A stretch of 64,000 bases of DNA from Curtobacterium sp. MR_MD2014 (GTDB lineage Bacteria > Actinomycetota > Actinomycetes > Actinomycetales > Microbacteriaceae), in the NCBI RefSeq assembly GCF_000772085.1, contig NZ_CP009755.1, forward strand, positions 1,054,001-1,118,000, given 5' to 3'. The notes below the pieces were generated by a model that saw only the letters and a list, made by a program, of their open reading frames with translations, searched no databases and was not told the origin of the DNA. This document shows, piece by piece, positions 35,637 through 43,586 of this stretch. Made by a program: the position numbers and the translations under genes. Each line of letters begins with the position of its first letter. Within the stretch, counting starts at the first letter, position 1.

Positions 35637-36902
35637 ATGTCGCCGACCGTCACCGCCCCCACCCTCACCGACAAGCTGGTCGCGGCGCGTGCCGCCTCGA
35701 CGGCGCTCGCGACGGCGACCACGGCGGTCAAGGACCAGGCACTGCGCGCCGTCGCGGTCGCCCTGCGTGCCGGGACGGACGCCATCGTCGCGGCGAACCA
35801 CGGAGACCTCGTGGCGGGCGAGGACGGCGGGCTCTCCTCCGGTCTGCTCGACCGCCTGCGCCTCGACACCGCACGGATCGACGCCCTCGCCGGGGCGGTC
35901 GAGCACGTGGTGGGACTGCCGGACCCGGTCGGCGACCTCGTCCGCGGGTCTCGGTTGCCGAACGGACTCCAGCTCACCCAGGTCCGCGTGCCGTTCGGGG
36001 TCGTCGGGGCCATCTACGAGGCGCGCCCGAACGTGACCGTCGACATCGCCGCGCTCGCGCTGAAGAGCGGCAACGCCGTCGTCCTCCGTGGCGGATCTGC
36101 AGCGCAGCGCACCAACGCCGAACTGGTCGAGCGCATCCGCGGGGCGGTGGCCTCGGTGGGGCTGCCGGCGGACCTCGTGCAGACGATCGACGAGTTCGGG
36201 CGCCAGGGGGCGACCGACCTGATGCGTGCTCGCGGGCTCGTGGACGTCCTGGTGCCGCGGGGGAGTGCCTCGCTCATCCAGACCGTCGTGACCGAGTCGC
36301 AGGTGCCCGTGATCGAGACCGGTGCGGGCGTGGTGCACGTGTACCTCGATGCGTCGGCACCGCTGGAGCGCTCGGTCGACATCGTGCTGAACAGCAAGGT
36401 CCAGCGGCCGAGTGTCTGCAACGCCCTCGAGACGCTGCTCGTGCACGAGGCGGCTGCCGAGCGGTTGCTGCCGGTGCTGGCCGACCGCCTCCGAGCCGCC
36501 GGCGTGACCCTGCGCGGCGACGACGCCACCCGGACCATCGTCCCCGGCGTGCTCCGCGCGACCGATGCGGACTGGGCGACGGAGTCGATGGACCTGGACC
36601 TGTCGATCCGGGTCGTACCCGACGTCGACGCGGCGATGGCGCACATCGCGCGGTGGTCGACGCACCACACGGAGTCGATCGTGACCGACGACGTCGACAC
36701 GGCCGAGCGCTTCCTGGCCGAGGTCGACTCCGCGGTGGTGATGGCGAACGCGTCGACGCGCTTCACCGACGGCGGCGAGTTCGGTTTCGGCGCCGAGGTG
36801 GGCATCTCGACGCAGAAGCTGCACGCGCGCGGCCCGATGGGACTGCCCGAGCTCACCAGCACCAAGTGGATCGTGCGCGGGCACGGACAGATCCGCGGCT
36901 AG
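35637..36902 (+). CDS. proA: Gamma-glutamyl phosphate reductase
   Basis: A 421-residue NADPH-dependent enzyme of the aldehyde dehydrogenase superfamily, the second step of proline synthesis. The catalytic Cys261 lies in QRPSVCNALETLLVH. The cofactor region is VPFGVVGAIYEARPNVT with LRGGSAA, and the C-terminal STRFTDGGEFGFGAEVGIST matches the family. It appears to be transcribed from a leaderless promoter of its own, although it follows obg-proB on the same strand. The stop codon TAG overlaps a TAGACT hexamer that may be the -10 of the next small gene. Confidence 0.97.
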   Translation: MSPTVTAPTLTDKLVAARAASTALATATTAVKDQALRAVAVALRAGTDAIVAANHGDLVAGEDGGLSSGLLDRLRLDTARIDALAGAVEHVVGLPDPVGDLVRGSRLPNGLQLTQVRVPFGVVGAIYEARPNVTVDIAALALKSGNAVVLRGGSAAQRTNAELVERIRGAVASVGLPADLVQTIDEFGRQGATDLMRARGLVDVLVPRGSASLIQTVVTESQVPVIETGAGVVHVYLDASAPLERSVDIVLNSKVQRPSVCNALETLLVHEAAAERLLPVLADRLRAAGVTLRGDDATRTIVPGVLRATDADWATESMDLDLSIRVVPDVDAAMAHIARWSTHHTESIVTDDVDTAERFLAEVDSAVVMANASTRFTDGGEFGFGAEVGISTQKLHARGPMGLPELTSTKWIVRGHGQIRG

Positions 36903-36946
36903 ACTGGGCCGCGACTTCCCACCCGATCGAACGGAGCACCGGACCG

Positions 36947-37147
36947 ATGACCTTCCTCGCAGAAGCTGCTGAGCACGCCTCCGGGGTGCCCGCGTTCGTC
37001 TTCCCGATGTGCGGCGCGCTGTTCTTCACGTTCCTCGGGTTCGTCACCTGGAGCTTCCGCGACGTCGCGTACCGTCACTCGCACAAGTTCGAGGCCACCC
37101 GCCACCACGAGACGGGTGTCGACGAGTTCGGTCACACCAAGCTCTGA
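36947..37147 (+). CDS. 66-aa single-helix membrane protein with His-rich tail
   Basis: A short protein that I do not recognise by function. One hydrophobic helix (about residues 13-37, [21 protein letters not shown]) is followed by a polar tail with seven His ([13 protein letters not shown]...FGHTKL). The ATG is preceded by GGAG at 36932, and a TAGACT -10 like hexamer lies at 36900-36905. Its position between proA and nadD, with good spacing on both sides, and its coding bias support a real gene. The tail could bind metal or act as a cytoplasmic anchor; neither is shown. Confidence 0.7.
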   Translation: MTFLAEAAEHASGVPAFVFPMCGALFFTFLGFVTWSFRDVAYRHSHKFEATRHHETGVDEFGHTKL

Positions 37148-37158
37148 CACGCCGCTCG

Positions 37159-37758
37159 ATGCTCGAGAGCACGGGGCGCCCACGCATCGGCGTGATGGGC
37201 GGCACGTTCGACCCGATCCACCACGGGCACCTCGTGGCGGCGTCCGAGGTCGCGCGCGCCTTCGACCTGGACGAGGTCGTCTTCGTCCCCACCGGTCAGC
37301 CGTACATGAAGTCGGACGTCACCGACGCCGAACACCGGTACCTCATGACGGTCATCGCGACGGCGTCGAACCCGATGTTCACGGTCAGCCGGGTCGACAT
37401 CGACCGTCCGGGGCCCACCTACACGATCGACACGCTCCGCGACCTGCGTGACCAGCGACCGGATGCGCAGCTCGTCTTCATCTCGGGCGCGGACGCCGTT
37501 CAGCAGATCCTCGACTGGAAGGATCATGATGGCCTCTGGGACCTCGCACACTTCGTCGCGGTCACCCGTCCGGGCCACGATCTGAGCATCACCGGACTCC
37601 CCGAACGAGACGTGAGCTTGCTCGAAGTCCCTGCACTGGCGATATCCTCGACGGATTGCCGCGACCGGGTCAGGCGCGGCCACCCCGTGTGGTACTTGGT
37701 CCCGGACGGGGTCGTCCAGTACATCTCCAAGCACCACCTGTATCGGAGCGTTGCATGA
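37159..37758 (+). CDS. nadD: Nicotinate-nucleotide adenylyltransferase
   Basis: A 199-residue enzyme of normal length. The nucleotidyltransferase motif [12 protein letters not shown] is at residues 14-25. [13 protein letters not shown] and [17 protein letters not shown] are typical NadD segments. [13 protein letters not shown] near the C-terminus is the SxTxxR-type ATP motif, with Asp and Cys inside it. It joins nicotinate mononucleotide to ATP to give deamido-NAD in the cytoplasm. It starts 11 bases after the 66-aa gene, and its stop overlaps the ATG of the next gene (ATGA). Confidence 0.96.
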   Translation: MLESTGRPRIGVMGGTFDPIHHGHLVAASEVARAFDLDEVVFVPTGQPYMKSDVTDAEHRYLMTVIATASNPMFTVSRVDIDRPGPTYTIDTLRDLRDQRPDAQLVFISGADAVQQILDWKDHDGLWDLAHFVAVTRPGHDLSITGLPERDVSLLEVPALAISSTDCRDRVRRGHPVWYLVPDGVVQYISKHHLYRSVA

Positions 37759-39353
37759 GTTCGTCCGACGCGCAGCCGCCTCTCTCGCGGCGTGAGGCGC
37801 GCGAGCGGGAGCGTGCCGCCGCAGCCGGCGGGCAGCCGGTCACCCCGCCGCCGACCGTCGCAGCACCGTCCGACCAGCCCGAGGCCCGTCGTCGACCGGG
37901 CTCGCACGTCGCGCCGTCCCCGAGCGGCCCCGCGCAGTCGGCAGCCCGTCCCACCTCCGGCGACTCCGCTCCTGCCCCGCAGCCCGCCGGCGCGGTGTTC
38001 CCGCTCACCCCGGCTCCGGCCTCGGCGACGGAGATCGTGCCGGGGACCGGCGGCCTCACCCGTCGTCAGCTCCGCCTGATGCGCGAGGCCGAGGGGCAGG
38101 CGGTGCAGCCCGTGCCGCTGCGCGCGCCGACCCCGCAGTCCTCCGACCGCACCGTCCAGGACGTCATCGGGTCGGTCGGTCACCTCGACCAGGACACCGA
38201 GCGACCGCGTCCGGCCTCGGCAGACCGCGGGTCGTCGACCCCGCCGCGTCCGGTCCCGGCGTCCGCGGATCGTCCGACCTCGGCGCAGGACCCGGTCCGG
38301 TCCGCCCAGGTCCCGCTCGCCCCGACCCCGGTCGTCGACGCCTCCGAGGCGACGGACCGGACCGGCGACGCCACGGACGCACCCGGTCAGGAGCCTGCTG
38401 CCGAGACCGAGATGCTCGACGCCGCTGCGGTGGCCCAGGCGACCGAGGCCGACGGCTCCCCGGACGCGATCGAGCCCCTGAGCGAGGCCGCGGCGCACGC
38501 CGAGGAACCCCGACGCCACCGCACCACCTGGGCGCCGCCGGAGACCGACGACGCCCCGACCACCGACGACGCCCGGGCCACCGACGACGGCCAGGCCACC
38601 GACGACCGCCAGACCGACGACGACGCGCGGCGCTCGGACGGTGCCGCGGACGACGACGCTGCCCGAGTGTCGCCGTCGTCGGCGCCGATGGCCTCGTCCT
38701 CGACGCCCGTCGTCTTCCCGCTGTCGCTCGACGACGACACGAACGAGGTCCCGATCCAGCGCCCGACACCGGCGACGGACTCCCGTCCCGACGACGGTGC
38801 CGACGACGTCGGTGACGCCCCCCGCGTCCCCGCCGCGTTCCGTCGGAGCCCCGAGCCGAAGCCGGTCACGACGGCCTTCGAACCGCCGGCCGGTCACTGG
38901 ACCCAGCAGGCGCGGGACGCCGGTGACGCCGAGGTGCACGACGTGACGGGCACGCGCCGCGTCGCGGTGCAGGACACCAACTCGATCGTGCTGCCGAACT
39001 CGGCGCTGGCCGACCCGACCGGGGCCCTGAACGCCACGGGTGAGGTCATCCTGACCGGTTCGATCGACCTGCCCGCGTCGCTGTCCTCCACCGGGTCACA
39101 CCGACCGATCGACGGGTCCGAGGTCGACCGTCTGCTCGAGCAGCACGACGAGCAGCCGGAGACGGACGCGAGCCCCGTCCGGGCGAGCCGTGCGGTGTCG
39201 AGCCACACGTCCACCCGTCAGGTCGTGCTCGCCGCCGCGAAGCCGAAGGAGTCCCGGACCCCGGTCATCCTCGGCGTCACCGTCGGCGCCGTCGGTCTGG
39301 CGGCCGCCGGGGTCATCATCGTCGCCCTGCTCACCACCCACCTCGGCGGCTGA
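37755..39353 (+). CDS. Large disordered protein with one C-terminal membrane helix
   Basis: A 532-residue protein translationally coupled to nadD. It begins [22 protein letters not shown], a charged segment found at the start of many actinobacterial cell-envelope regulators. About 480 residues of Pro/Ala/Thr/Asp-rich low complexity follow, including DDA/TDD repeats (about residues 265-300). A single helix near the C-terminus ([25 protein letters not shown]) is followed by TTHLGG, so nearly all of it is cytoplasmic. The place between nadD and rsfS is often occupied by an LCP or LytR-type gene or a hypothetical protein in relatives. No enzymatic domain is visible here, and the function is unknown. 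Confidence 0.75.
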   Translation: MSSSDAQPPLSRREARERERAAAAGGQPVTPPPTVAAPSDQPEARRRPGSHVAPSPSGPAQSAARPTSGDSAPAPQPAGAVFPLTPAPASATEIVPGTGGLTRRQLRLMREAEGQAVQPVPLRAPTPQSSDRTVQDVIGSVGHLDQDTERPRPASADRGSSTPPRPVPASADRPTSAQDPVRSAQVPLAPTPVVDASEATDRTGDATDAPGQEPAAETEMLDAAAVAQATEADGSPDAIEPLSEAAAHAEEPRRHRTTWAPPETDDAPTTDDARATDDGQATDDRQTDDDARRSDGAADDDAARVSPSSAPMASSSTPVVFPLSLDDDTNEVPIQRPTPATDSRPDDGADDVGDAPRVPAAFRRSPEPKPVTTAFEPPAGHWTQQARDAGDAEVHDVTGTRRVAVQDTNSIVLPNSALADPTGALNATGEVILTGSIDLPASLSSTGSHRPIDGSEVDRLLEQHDEQPETDASPVRASRAVSSHTSTRQVVLAAAKPKESRTPVILGVTVGAVGLAAAGVIIVALLTTHLGG

Positions 39354-39492
39354 CCGCCCGCCGACCCCTCGTCGAACGTCGCCCCGTCGCCCGACCCGGC
39401 CCACCGGCCTGGCCGCTGTCGGCGGGGTGGCCTATGATCAGGACCCACCACACGGACCCGCAGAGCGCGGTGCCGACGACCGGAAGGACTCC

Positions 39493-39867
39493 GTGACCGC
39501 CTCCTCACGCGCACTGGAACTCGTGCAGATCGCCGCCCAGGCGGCCGACGCGAAGCAGGCCGAAGACCTCGTCGCCCTCGACGTGACCGGGCCGCTGCAG
39601 CTCACCGACGTGTTCCTGCTCGCGACCGGCCGGAACGAGCGCAACGTGCTCGCCATCGCGGACGAGGTCGAGGACCGTCTGATCGCTGCCGGCGCCAAGC
39701 CGCTCCGACGCGAGGGCCGGACCGAGGGTCGCTGGGTCCTCATCGACTTCGGCGACATCGTCGTGCACGTCTTCCACGAGGAAGACCGTCAGTACTACTC
39801 GCTCGAGCGCCTCTGGTCGGACTGCCCGACGATCCCGCTCGAGCTGCCCGTCGACCACACGGCGTAG
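39493..39867 (+). CDS. rsfS: Ribosomal silencing factor RsfS
   Basis: A 124-residue protein. The Iojap/RsfS fold is clear from ALDVTGPLQLTDVFLLATGRNERNV and from GRWVLIDFGDIVVHVFHEEDRQYYSLERLW. It starts at GTG after GGAAGGACT, and TATGAT (39433-39438) is a likely -10 element. It binds L14 and blocks 50S-30S joining during starvation. It lies downstream of nadD and the disordered protein, as is common in actinobacteria. An imperfect hairpin (39879-39908) follows and may end the transcript before the tRNA gene. Confidence 0.95.
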   Translation: MTASSRALELVQIAAQAADAKQAEDLVALDVTGPLQLTDVFLLATGRNERNVLAIADEVEDRLIAAGAKPLRREGRTEGRWVLIDFGDIVVHVFHEEDRQYYSLERLWSDCPTIPLELPVDHTA

Positions 39868-39970
39868 ACGCGACGCGCCCGGGTGGCGGAGACGATTTCG
39901 TCACCCGGCGTTCGCGTGGTGTACGCTTTCATGGTGCCGCCGGGAACGGGGGCACGGAGCAACACGATCT

Positions 39971-40043
39971 GGGTCTGTGGCGCAGCTGGTAGCGCACCTG
40001 CATGGCATGCAGGGGGTCAGGGGTTCGAGTCCCCTCAGATCCA
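39971..40043 (+). tRNA. tRNA-Ala (anticodon GGC)
   Basis: A complete cloverleaf of 73 bases. The acceptor arms GGGTCTG and CAGATCC pair with one G-T, followed by discriminator A40043. The D arm contains AGCTGGTAGC. The anticodon stem CCTGC/GCAGG holds the loop ATGGCAT with GGC at 40004-40006. The T arm is AGGGG-TTCGAGT-CCCCT. The 3' CCA is not encoded (CCG follows). It reads the alanine codon GCC, heavily used here. Confidence 0.98.
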
Positions 40044-40057
40044 CCGAAGAACACGAT

Positions 40058-40087
40058 GAAGCCCCGCCGGACCCCCGGCGGGGCTTC
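40058..40087 (+). terminator. Terminator after tRNA-Ala
   Basis: GAAGCCCCGCCGG (40058-40070) and CCGGCGGGGCTTC (40075-40087) pair perfectly around the loop ACCC, 15 bases after the tRNA. Confidence 0.85.
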
Positions 40088-40125
40088 GTCGTTCCGGGCC
40101 GCCGCACCCCAGTACGCTGTTGCGC

Positions 40126-41094
40126 ATGAGCAACGACGCCCCCGTGACCGGTTCCCAGCCGACCGGTCCCCACCTGGCCGGATCCCCGCTGTCCGGGTCC
40201 GCCCTGACGATCACCGCCGGCGGGTACACCGCCGAGATCGCCTCGGTCGGGGCGTCGCTCCGGACACTCCGCGCCGACGGACGCGACCTGGTCGTCCCGT
40301 TCGCCGCCGACGAGGTCCGTCCGGCCTTCCGCGGCGCCGTCCTGGCCCCGTGGCCGAACCGGGTCGTCGACGGCCGGTACACCTTCGGTGGACACGACCA
40401 CGAGCTCGCCCTGACCGAACCCAAGCGGCACCACGCGCTGCACGGCCTCGTCGCCTGGACCGACTTCCGCATCGTGGCCCACGAGCCCGACCGTGCCGTG
40501 CTCGCCACGACCGTCCCCGCGCAGGAGGGGTACCCGTACCGCGTCGAGGTGCTCGTCGAGTACCGCGTCGACGCCGACGGACTGCACACGACCGTCACCG
40601 GGACGAACACCGGTGGGGACGCGGCACCGTGGGGGACCGGGCCGCACCCGTACCTCGTCGCCGGCGCCGGTCGCGTCGACGACTGGACCCTCACCCTGCC
40701 CGCCGCCGAGGTGCTCGAGGTCACCGAGGACCGTCTCGTGCCGACCGGCACCGCCCCCGTGCACGACGAGTTCGACCTGCGCACCGCGACCGTGATCGGC
40801 GACCGTTTCATCGACCACGCGTTCACCGGGTTCGACCGGAACGGCGACGGGCTGGCGACGATCGTGCTCACCGCGGCGGACGGCCACGGGGTCCGGGTGT
40901 CCTTCGGGCCGGAGTGCGGCTGGGCGCAGGTGCACACCGCCGACCACGTCGTGCCGGAGTACCACCGCGTCGGCCTCGCGGTCGAACCGATGACCTGCGC
41001 GCCGGACGCCTTCAACGCTGGCGAGGAGTCCGGGCTCGTCGTGCTCGCACCCGGTGCCGCGCACGCCGCTTCGTGGACGATCGCCGCGGTCTGA
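40126..41094 (+). CDS. Aldose 1-epimerase family protein (galactose mutarotase-like)
   Basis: A 322-residue cytoplasmic protein with the mutarotase beta-sandwich. Conserved elements are KRHHALHGLVAW (about residue 103, general acid His region), GTGPHPYLVAG (about 168, second His) and the C-terminal LAVEPMTCAPDAFN carrying the catalytic Glu (about 287). These are the hallmarks of aldose 1-epimerase-like proteins. The ATG at 40126 was taken in preference to a TTG 6 bases earlier. TACGCT at 40113-40118 ends 7 bases before it, so the message is probably leaderless. The overlap with pabB (22 bases) suggests co-transcription. The sugar substrate is unknown. Confidence 0.88.
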   Translation: MSNDAPVTGSQPTGPHLAGSPLSGSALTITAGGYTAEIASVGASLRTLRADGRDLVVPFAADEVRPAFRGAVLAPWPNRVVDGRYTFGGHDHELALTEPKRHHALHGLVAWTDFRIVAHEPDRAVLATTVPAQEGYPYRVEVLVEYRVDADGLHTTVTGTNTGGDAAPWGTGPHPYLVAGAGRVDDWTLTLPAAEVLEVTEDRLVPTGTAPVHDEFDLRTATVIGDRFIDHAFTGFDRNGDGLATIVLTAADGHGVRVSFGPECGWAQVHTADHVVPEYHRVGLAVEPMTCAPDAFNAGEESGLVVLAPGAAHAASWTIAAV

Positions 41095-42575
41095 CCCGAG
41101 CGCGGGTCCTCGCGCGTCGCCTCGACGTCGCGCCGGACCTCGGTGCGCTGGCGGCTGCCACCGGCTCCGACGTCGTCTGGCTCGACTCCGGGCTGCCCGA
41201 GGGTGCGCCGGAGGCCGCTCGTGGACGCGCCCGGTGGTCGGTCCTCGCCCACACGGACGGGCCGTTCGCGACGCGGTTCCGGCACGAGGACCGACACGCG
41301 GTGCTCGAGGTCCCGTCCGCTGCGCAGCGGTGGTTCGGGCCGTCCCGCACCGAGGCGCGTGCCGCCTTCACCGTGCTCGACGACCTGCTGACCCGGACCC
41401 CGGCGCTCGAGGCCCCCGTGCCGGGCTGCGGGTTCGCGCTCGGCTGGGTCGGGTTCCTCGGGTACGAGCTCGGTCGCGAGTCCGGCGGCCCCGACCGCGC
41501 CGCGGCGCACGCGGACGCCGACCTGCGCTTCGTGGACCGCGCGCTCGTCGTGCACGCCGACGGTCGTGCCTGGGCGCTCGCCCTGGTGACCGACGACGAA
41601 CCGACGGCCAGTGCGGCGAACCGGGCGTGGCTCGCGGGGCCGCACACGGGGCGGCCGTCCGTCGACGCGACGGACGGCACCACGGGCCTCCAGGCCGGTG
41701 CGGACGGGCGCGTGTCCCGCGACGCGTACGAGGCAGCGGTCGAGGCGTGCCGCGCCGAGATCCGTGAGGGGAACGCGTTCCAGGTGTGCCTCACGACCGC
41801 CTTCGCGGTCGGTGCATCCGGACGGGAGGCCCTGCCCGCGCCCGCCACGGACCCGCACCTGGTCGAGTACCTGCGACTGCGGCGGGCGGACCCCGTCCCG
41901 TTCGGTGCCTACCTGCGACTCGGCACGCTGCGGGTCGCGAGCCGCTCGCCGGAGCGGTTCCTGCGGGTCGGTGCCGACGGCACGGTCGTCGCCGAGCCGA
42001 TCAAGGGCACGCGGCCGCGTGACCCGGACCCGCGACGTGACGCCACGGCGCGCGCGGCGCTCGCGGCGAGCCCGAAGGACCGCGCCGAGAACGTCATGAT
42101 CGTCGACCTGCTGCGGAACGACCTGCTCCGCTCGGCGGTGCCCGGGTCGGTGCACGTCGAGCGGCTCTGCGACGTCGAGACCTACGCGACCGTGCACCAG
42201 CTCGTGTCGACGGTGTCCGCCGTGCTGCCGGCCGGGGCGTCCCGTGCAGCGCTCGTGCGCGCTGCGTTCCCGCCGGGATCGATGACCGGGGCGCCGAAGA
42301 TCAGCGCGATGGCGATCGCGGACCGGCTCGAGGGGGCACCGCGGGGCGTGTACTCGGGGGTCGTGGGCTACTTCTCCGCGGACGGTGCGGTCGACCTGTC
42401 GGTGGCCATCCGCACACTGGTGACGGTGCTGGACGACCGGGGAGCGGAACGCGTCCGGACGTTCGGGGCCGGAGGCGCGGTGACGTGGTCGTCGGTCGCG
42501 TCGGACGAGGCGGACGAGGTCGAGACGAAGACCCGGTCGGTGTTCGGAGCACTGGGGGTCTCGGCCCGCTGGTGA
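41073..42575 (+). CDS. pabB: Aminodeoxychorismate synthase component I
   Basis: A 500-residue chorismate-using enzyme (anthranilate synthase component I superfamily). The C-terminal domain has PIKGTRPRDPDP, SPKDRAENVMIVDLLRNDL, the VETYATVHQLVS segment and PPGSMTGAPK. The Lys of PIKGTRP is the ADC-synthase-type nucleophile, arguing for PabB over TrpE. The start is uncertain: the in-frame GTG at 41073, inside the epimerase gene, is the only good upstream candidate before LTRARVLARRLDVAP. With glutamine amidotransferase PabA (not in the window) it makes 4-amino-4-deoxychorismate for folate. A class IV aminotransferase at the right edge of the window may be the lyase. Confidence 0.9.
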   Translation: MDDRRGLTRARVLARRLDVAPDLGALAAATGSDVVWLDSGLPEGAPEAARGRARWSVLAHTDGPFATRFRHEDRHAVLEVPSAAQRWFGPSRTEARAAFTVLDDLLTRTPALEAPVPGCGFALGWVGFLGYELGRESGGPDRAAAHADADLRFVDRALVVHADGRAWALALVTDDEPTASAANRAWLAGPHTGRPSVDATDGTTGLQAGADGRVSRDAYEAAVEACRAEIREGNAFQVCLTTAFAVGASGREALPAPATDPHLVEYLRLRRADPVPFGAYLRLGTLRVASRSPERFLRVGADGTVVAEPIKGTRPRDPDPRRDATARAALAASPKDRAENVMIVDLLRNDLLRSAVPGSVHVERLCDVETYATVHQLVSTVSAVLPAGASRAALVRAAFPPGSMTGAPKISAMAIADRLEGAPRGVYSGVVGYFSADGAVDLSVAIRTLVTVLDDRGAERVRTFGAGGAVTWSSVASDEADEVETKTRSVFGALGVSARW

Positions 42576-42627
42576 GCGGGGTGCCCGGGCGCGGGTCGGG
42601 ACCGCGTCCCGGCACCGGTCGGGCGTG

Positions 42628-42643
42628 TCGAACGGGTGTTCGA
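42628..42643. promoter_or_regulatory. SOS (LexA) box, upstream copy
   Basis: TCGAACGGGTGTTCGA matches the actinobacterial LexA consensus TCGAACnnnnGTTCGA at every defined position. It lies 65 bases upstream of imuA' and just past the pabB stop. Confidence 0.88.
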
Positions 42644-42672
42644 AGTCGTTGTCCACCGGATGTCGGACCCGG

Positions 42673-42701
42673 TTGACATCATCGAACACATGTTCGAATA
42701 T
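42673..42701 (+). promoter_or_regulatory. SOS-controlled promoter of imuA'-imuB-dnaE2
   Basis: TTGACA (42673-42678) and GAATAT (42696-42701) are 17 bases apart. A second perfect LexA box TCGAACACATGTTCGA (42682-42697) covers the spacer and touches the -10. The -10 ends 6 bases before the ATG at 42708, so the transcript should be leaderless. LexA bound here would block RNA polymerase directly. Confidence 0.9.
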
Positions 42702-42707
42702 GAGGGC

Positions 42708-43586
42708 ATGCAGACGGCGGCGGCACTCCTGTCGCCCGGGCCCGAGGGGGCGACCGGGCCCGACGGTCCCGCTCGCCCCGGGGGCCGCTCCGGGGCGTCC
42801 CGACCGACCCGGCGCGTCGACCACCTGGGGGACGCCCGGGCGGCGCTCGAACGCATCACGTCGCTGCGCTCCCGAGTGTCCGAGATGGAAGCACCCCGCG
42901 TCGACGTCCAGGGGCTCCCCACCGCCGACGCCCTGCGGTCGCTGCTGCCCGGTGGCGCGATCCGGGTCGGTGGCTCCTACGCCGTGCAGGAGTCCGTGCT
43001 GCTCGCGATGACCATGCTGCAGGCGGCCTCGGCCGAGGGAGCATGGTGCGCCGTGGTCGGTGTGCCGTCCTTCGGGGTCGAGGCGGCGGCGGCGATGGGC
43101 ATCGACCTCGAACGACTCGTGCTCGTGCCCGATCCGGGCGACCAGTGGCTCACGGTGACCGCAGCCCTCGCCGACGTGGCGCAGATCGTCCTGACGCGAC
43201 CGCTCGGCCGGGTCGTGCCCGGCGACGTCTCGCGGCTGTCCGCGCGGCTGCGGCAGCGCGGTGGAGCGCTCGTCGCCCTCGGCACCTGGCCGGGCGCCGA
43301 CGTCACGCTGCGGGTGAGCGGCTCGGTGTGGACCGGCATCGGCGACGGCCACGGGTACCTGGCGGAGCGGCGTGCCACGGTGACGGCGTCCGGCCGTGCG
43401 GGAGCAGGTCGACCCGTCAGCGCCGACCTGCTGCTCCCGGCGGCGGACGGTGCGGTGCGACCCGCCGCGCCCCTGGTCGCCCGGGCCGGTGGGACGGACA
43501 CGGGCGCTCCGGGCGGCGTCGGCATCGCGGCCGCCGACGGTGCCGGGGACTCCCGGGTGCTCCGCCCGGTCGCGGTGGCGTCGTGA
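42708..43586 (+). CDS. imuA': ImuA'-type mutasome accessory protein
   Basis: A 292-residue protein. The central region (about residues 65-190) resembles a RecA-like fold, with GGAIRVGGSYAVQESVLLAMTML replacing the ATPase loop region and WCAVVGVPSFGVEAAAAMGIDLERLVLVPDPG following. A proper Walker A (GxxxxGKT) is absent, as is usual in actinobacterial ImuA'. The C-terminus is Gly/Ala rich. The ATG at 42708 fits the leaderless SOS promoter and avoids the codons overlapping the operator. It starts the imuA'-imuB-dnaE2 operon, and its stop overlaps the GTG of imuB. Role by family: recruits the polymerase complex in damage-induced mutagenesis. Confidence 0.85.
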   Translation: MQTAAALLSPGPEGATGPDGPARPGGRSGASRPTRRVDHLGDARAALERITSLRSRVSEMEAPRVDVQGLPTADALRSLLPGGAIRVGGSYAVQESVLLAMTMLQAASAEGAWCAVVGVPSFGVEAAAAMGIDLERLVLVPDPGDQWLTVTAALADVAQIVLTRPLGRVVPGDVSRLSARLRQRGGALVALGTWPGADVTLRVSGSVWTGIGDGHGYLAERRATVTASGRAGAGRPVSADLLLPAADGAVRPAAPLVARAGGTDTGAPGGVGIAAADGAGDSRVLRPVAVAS

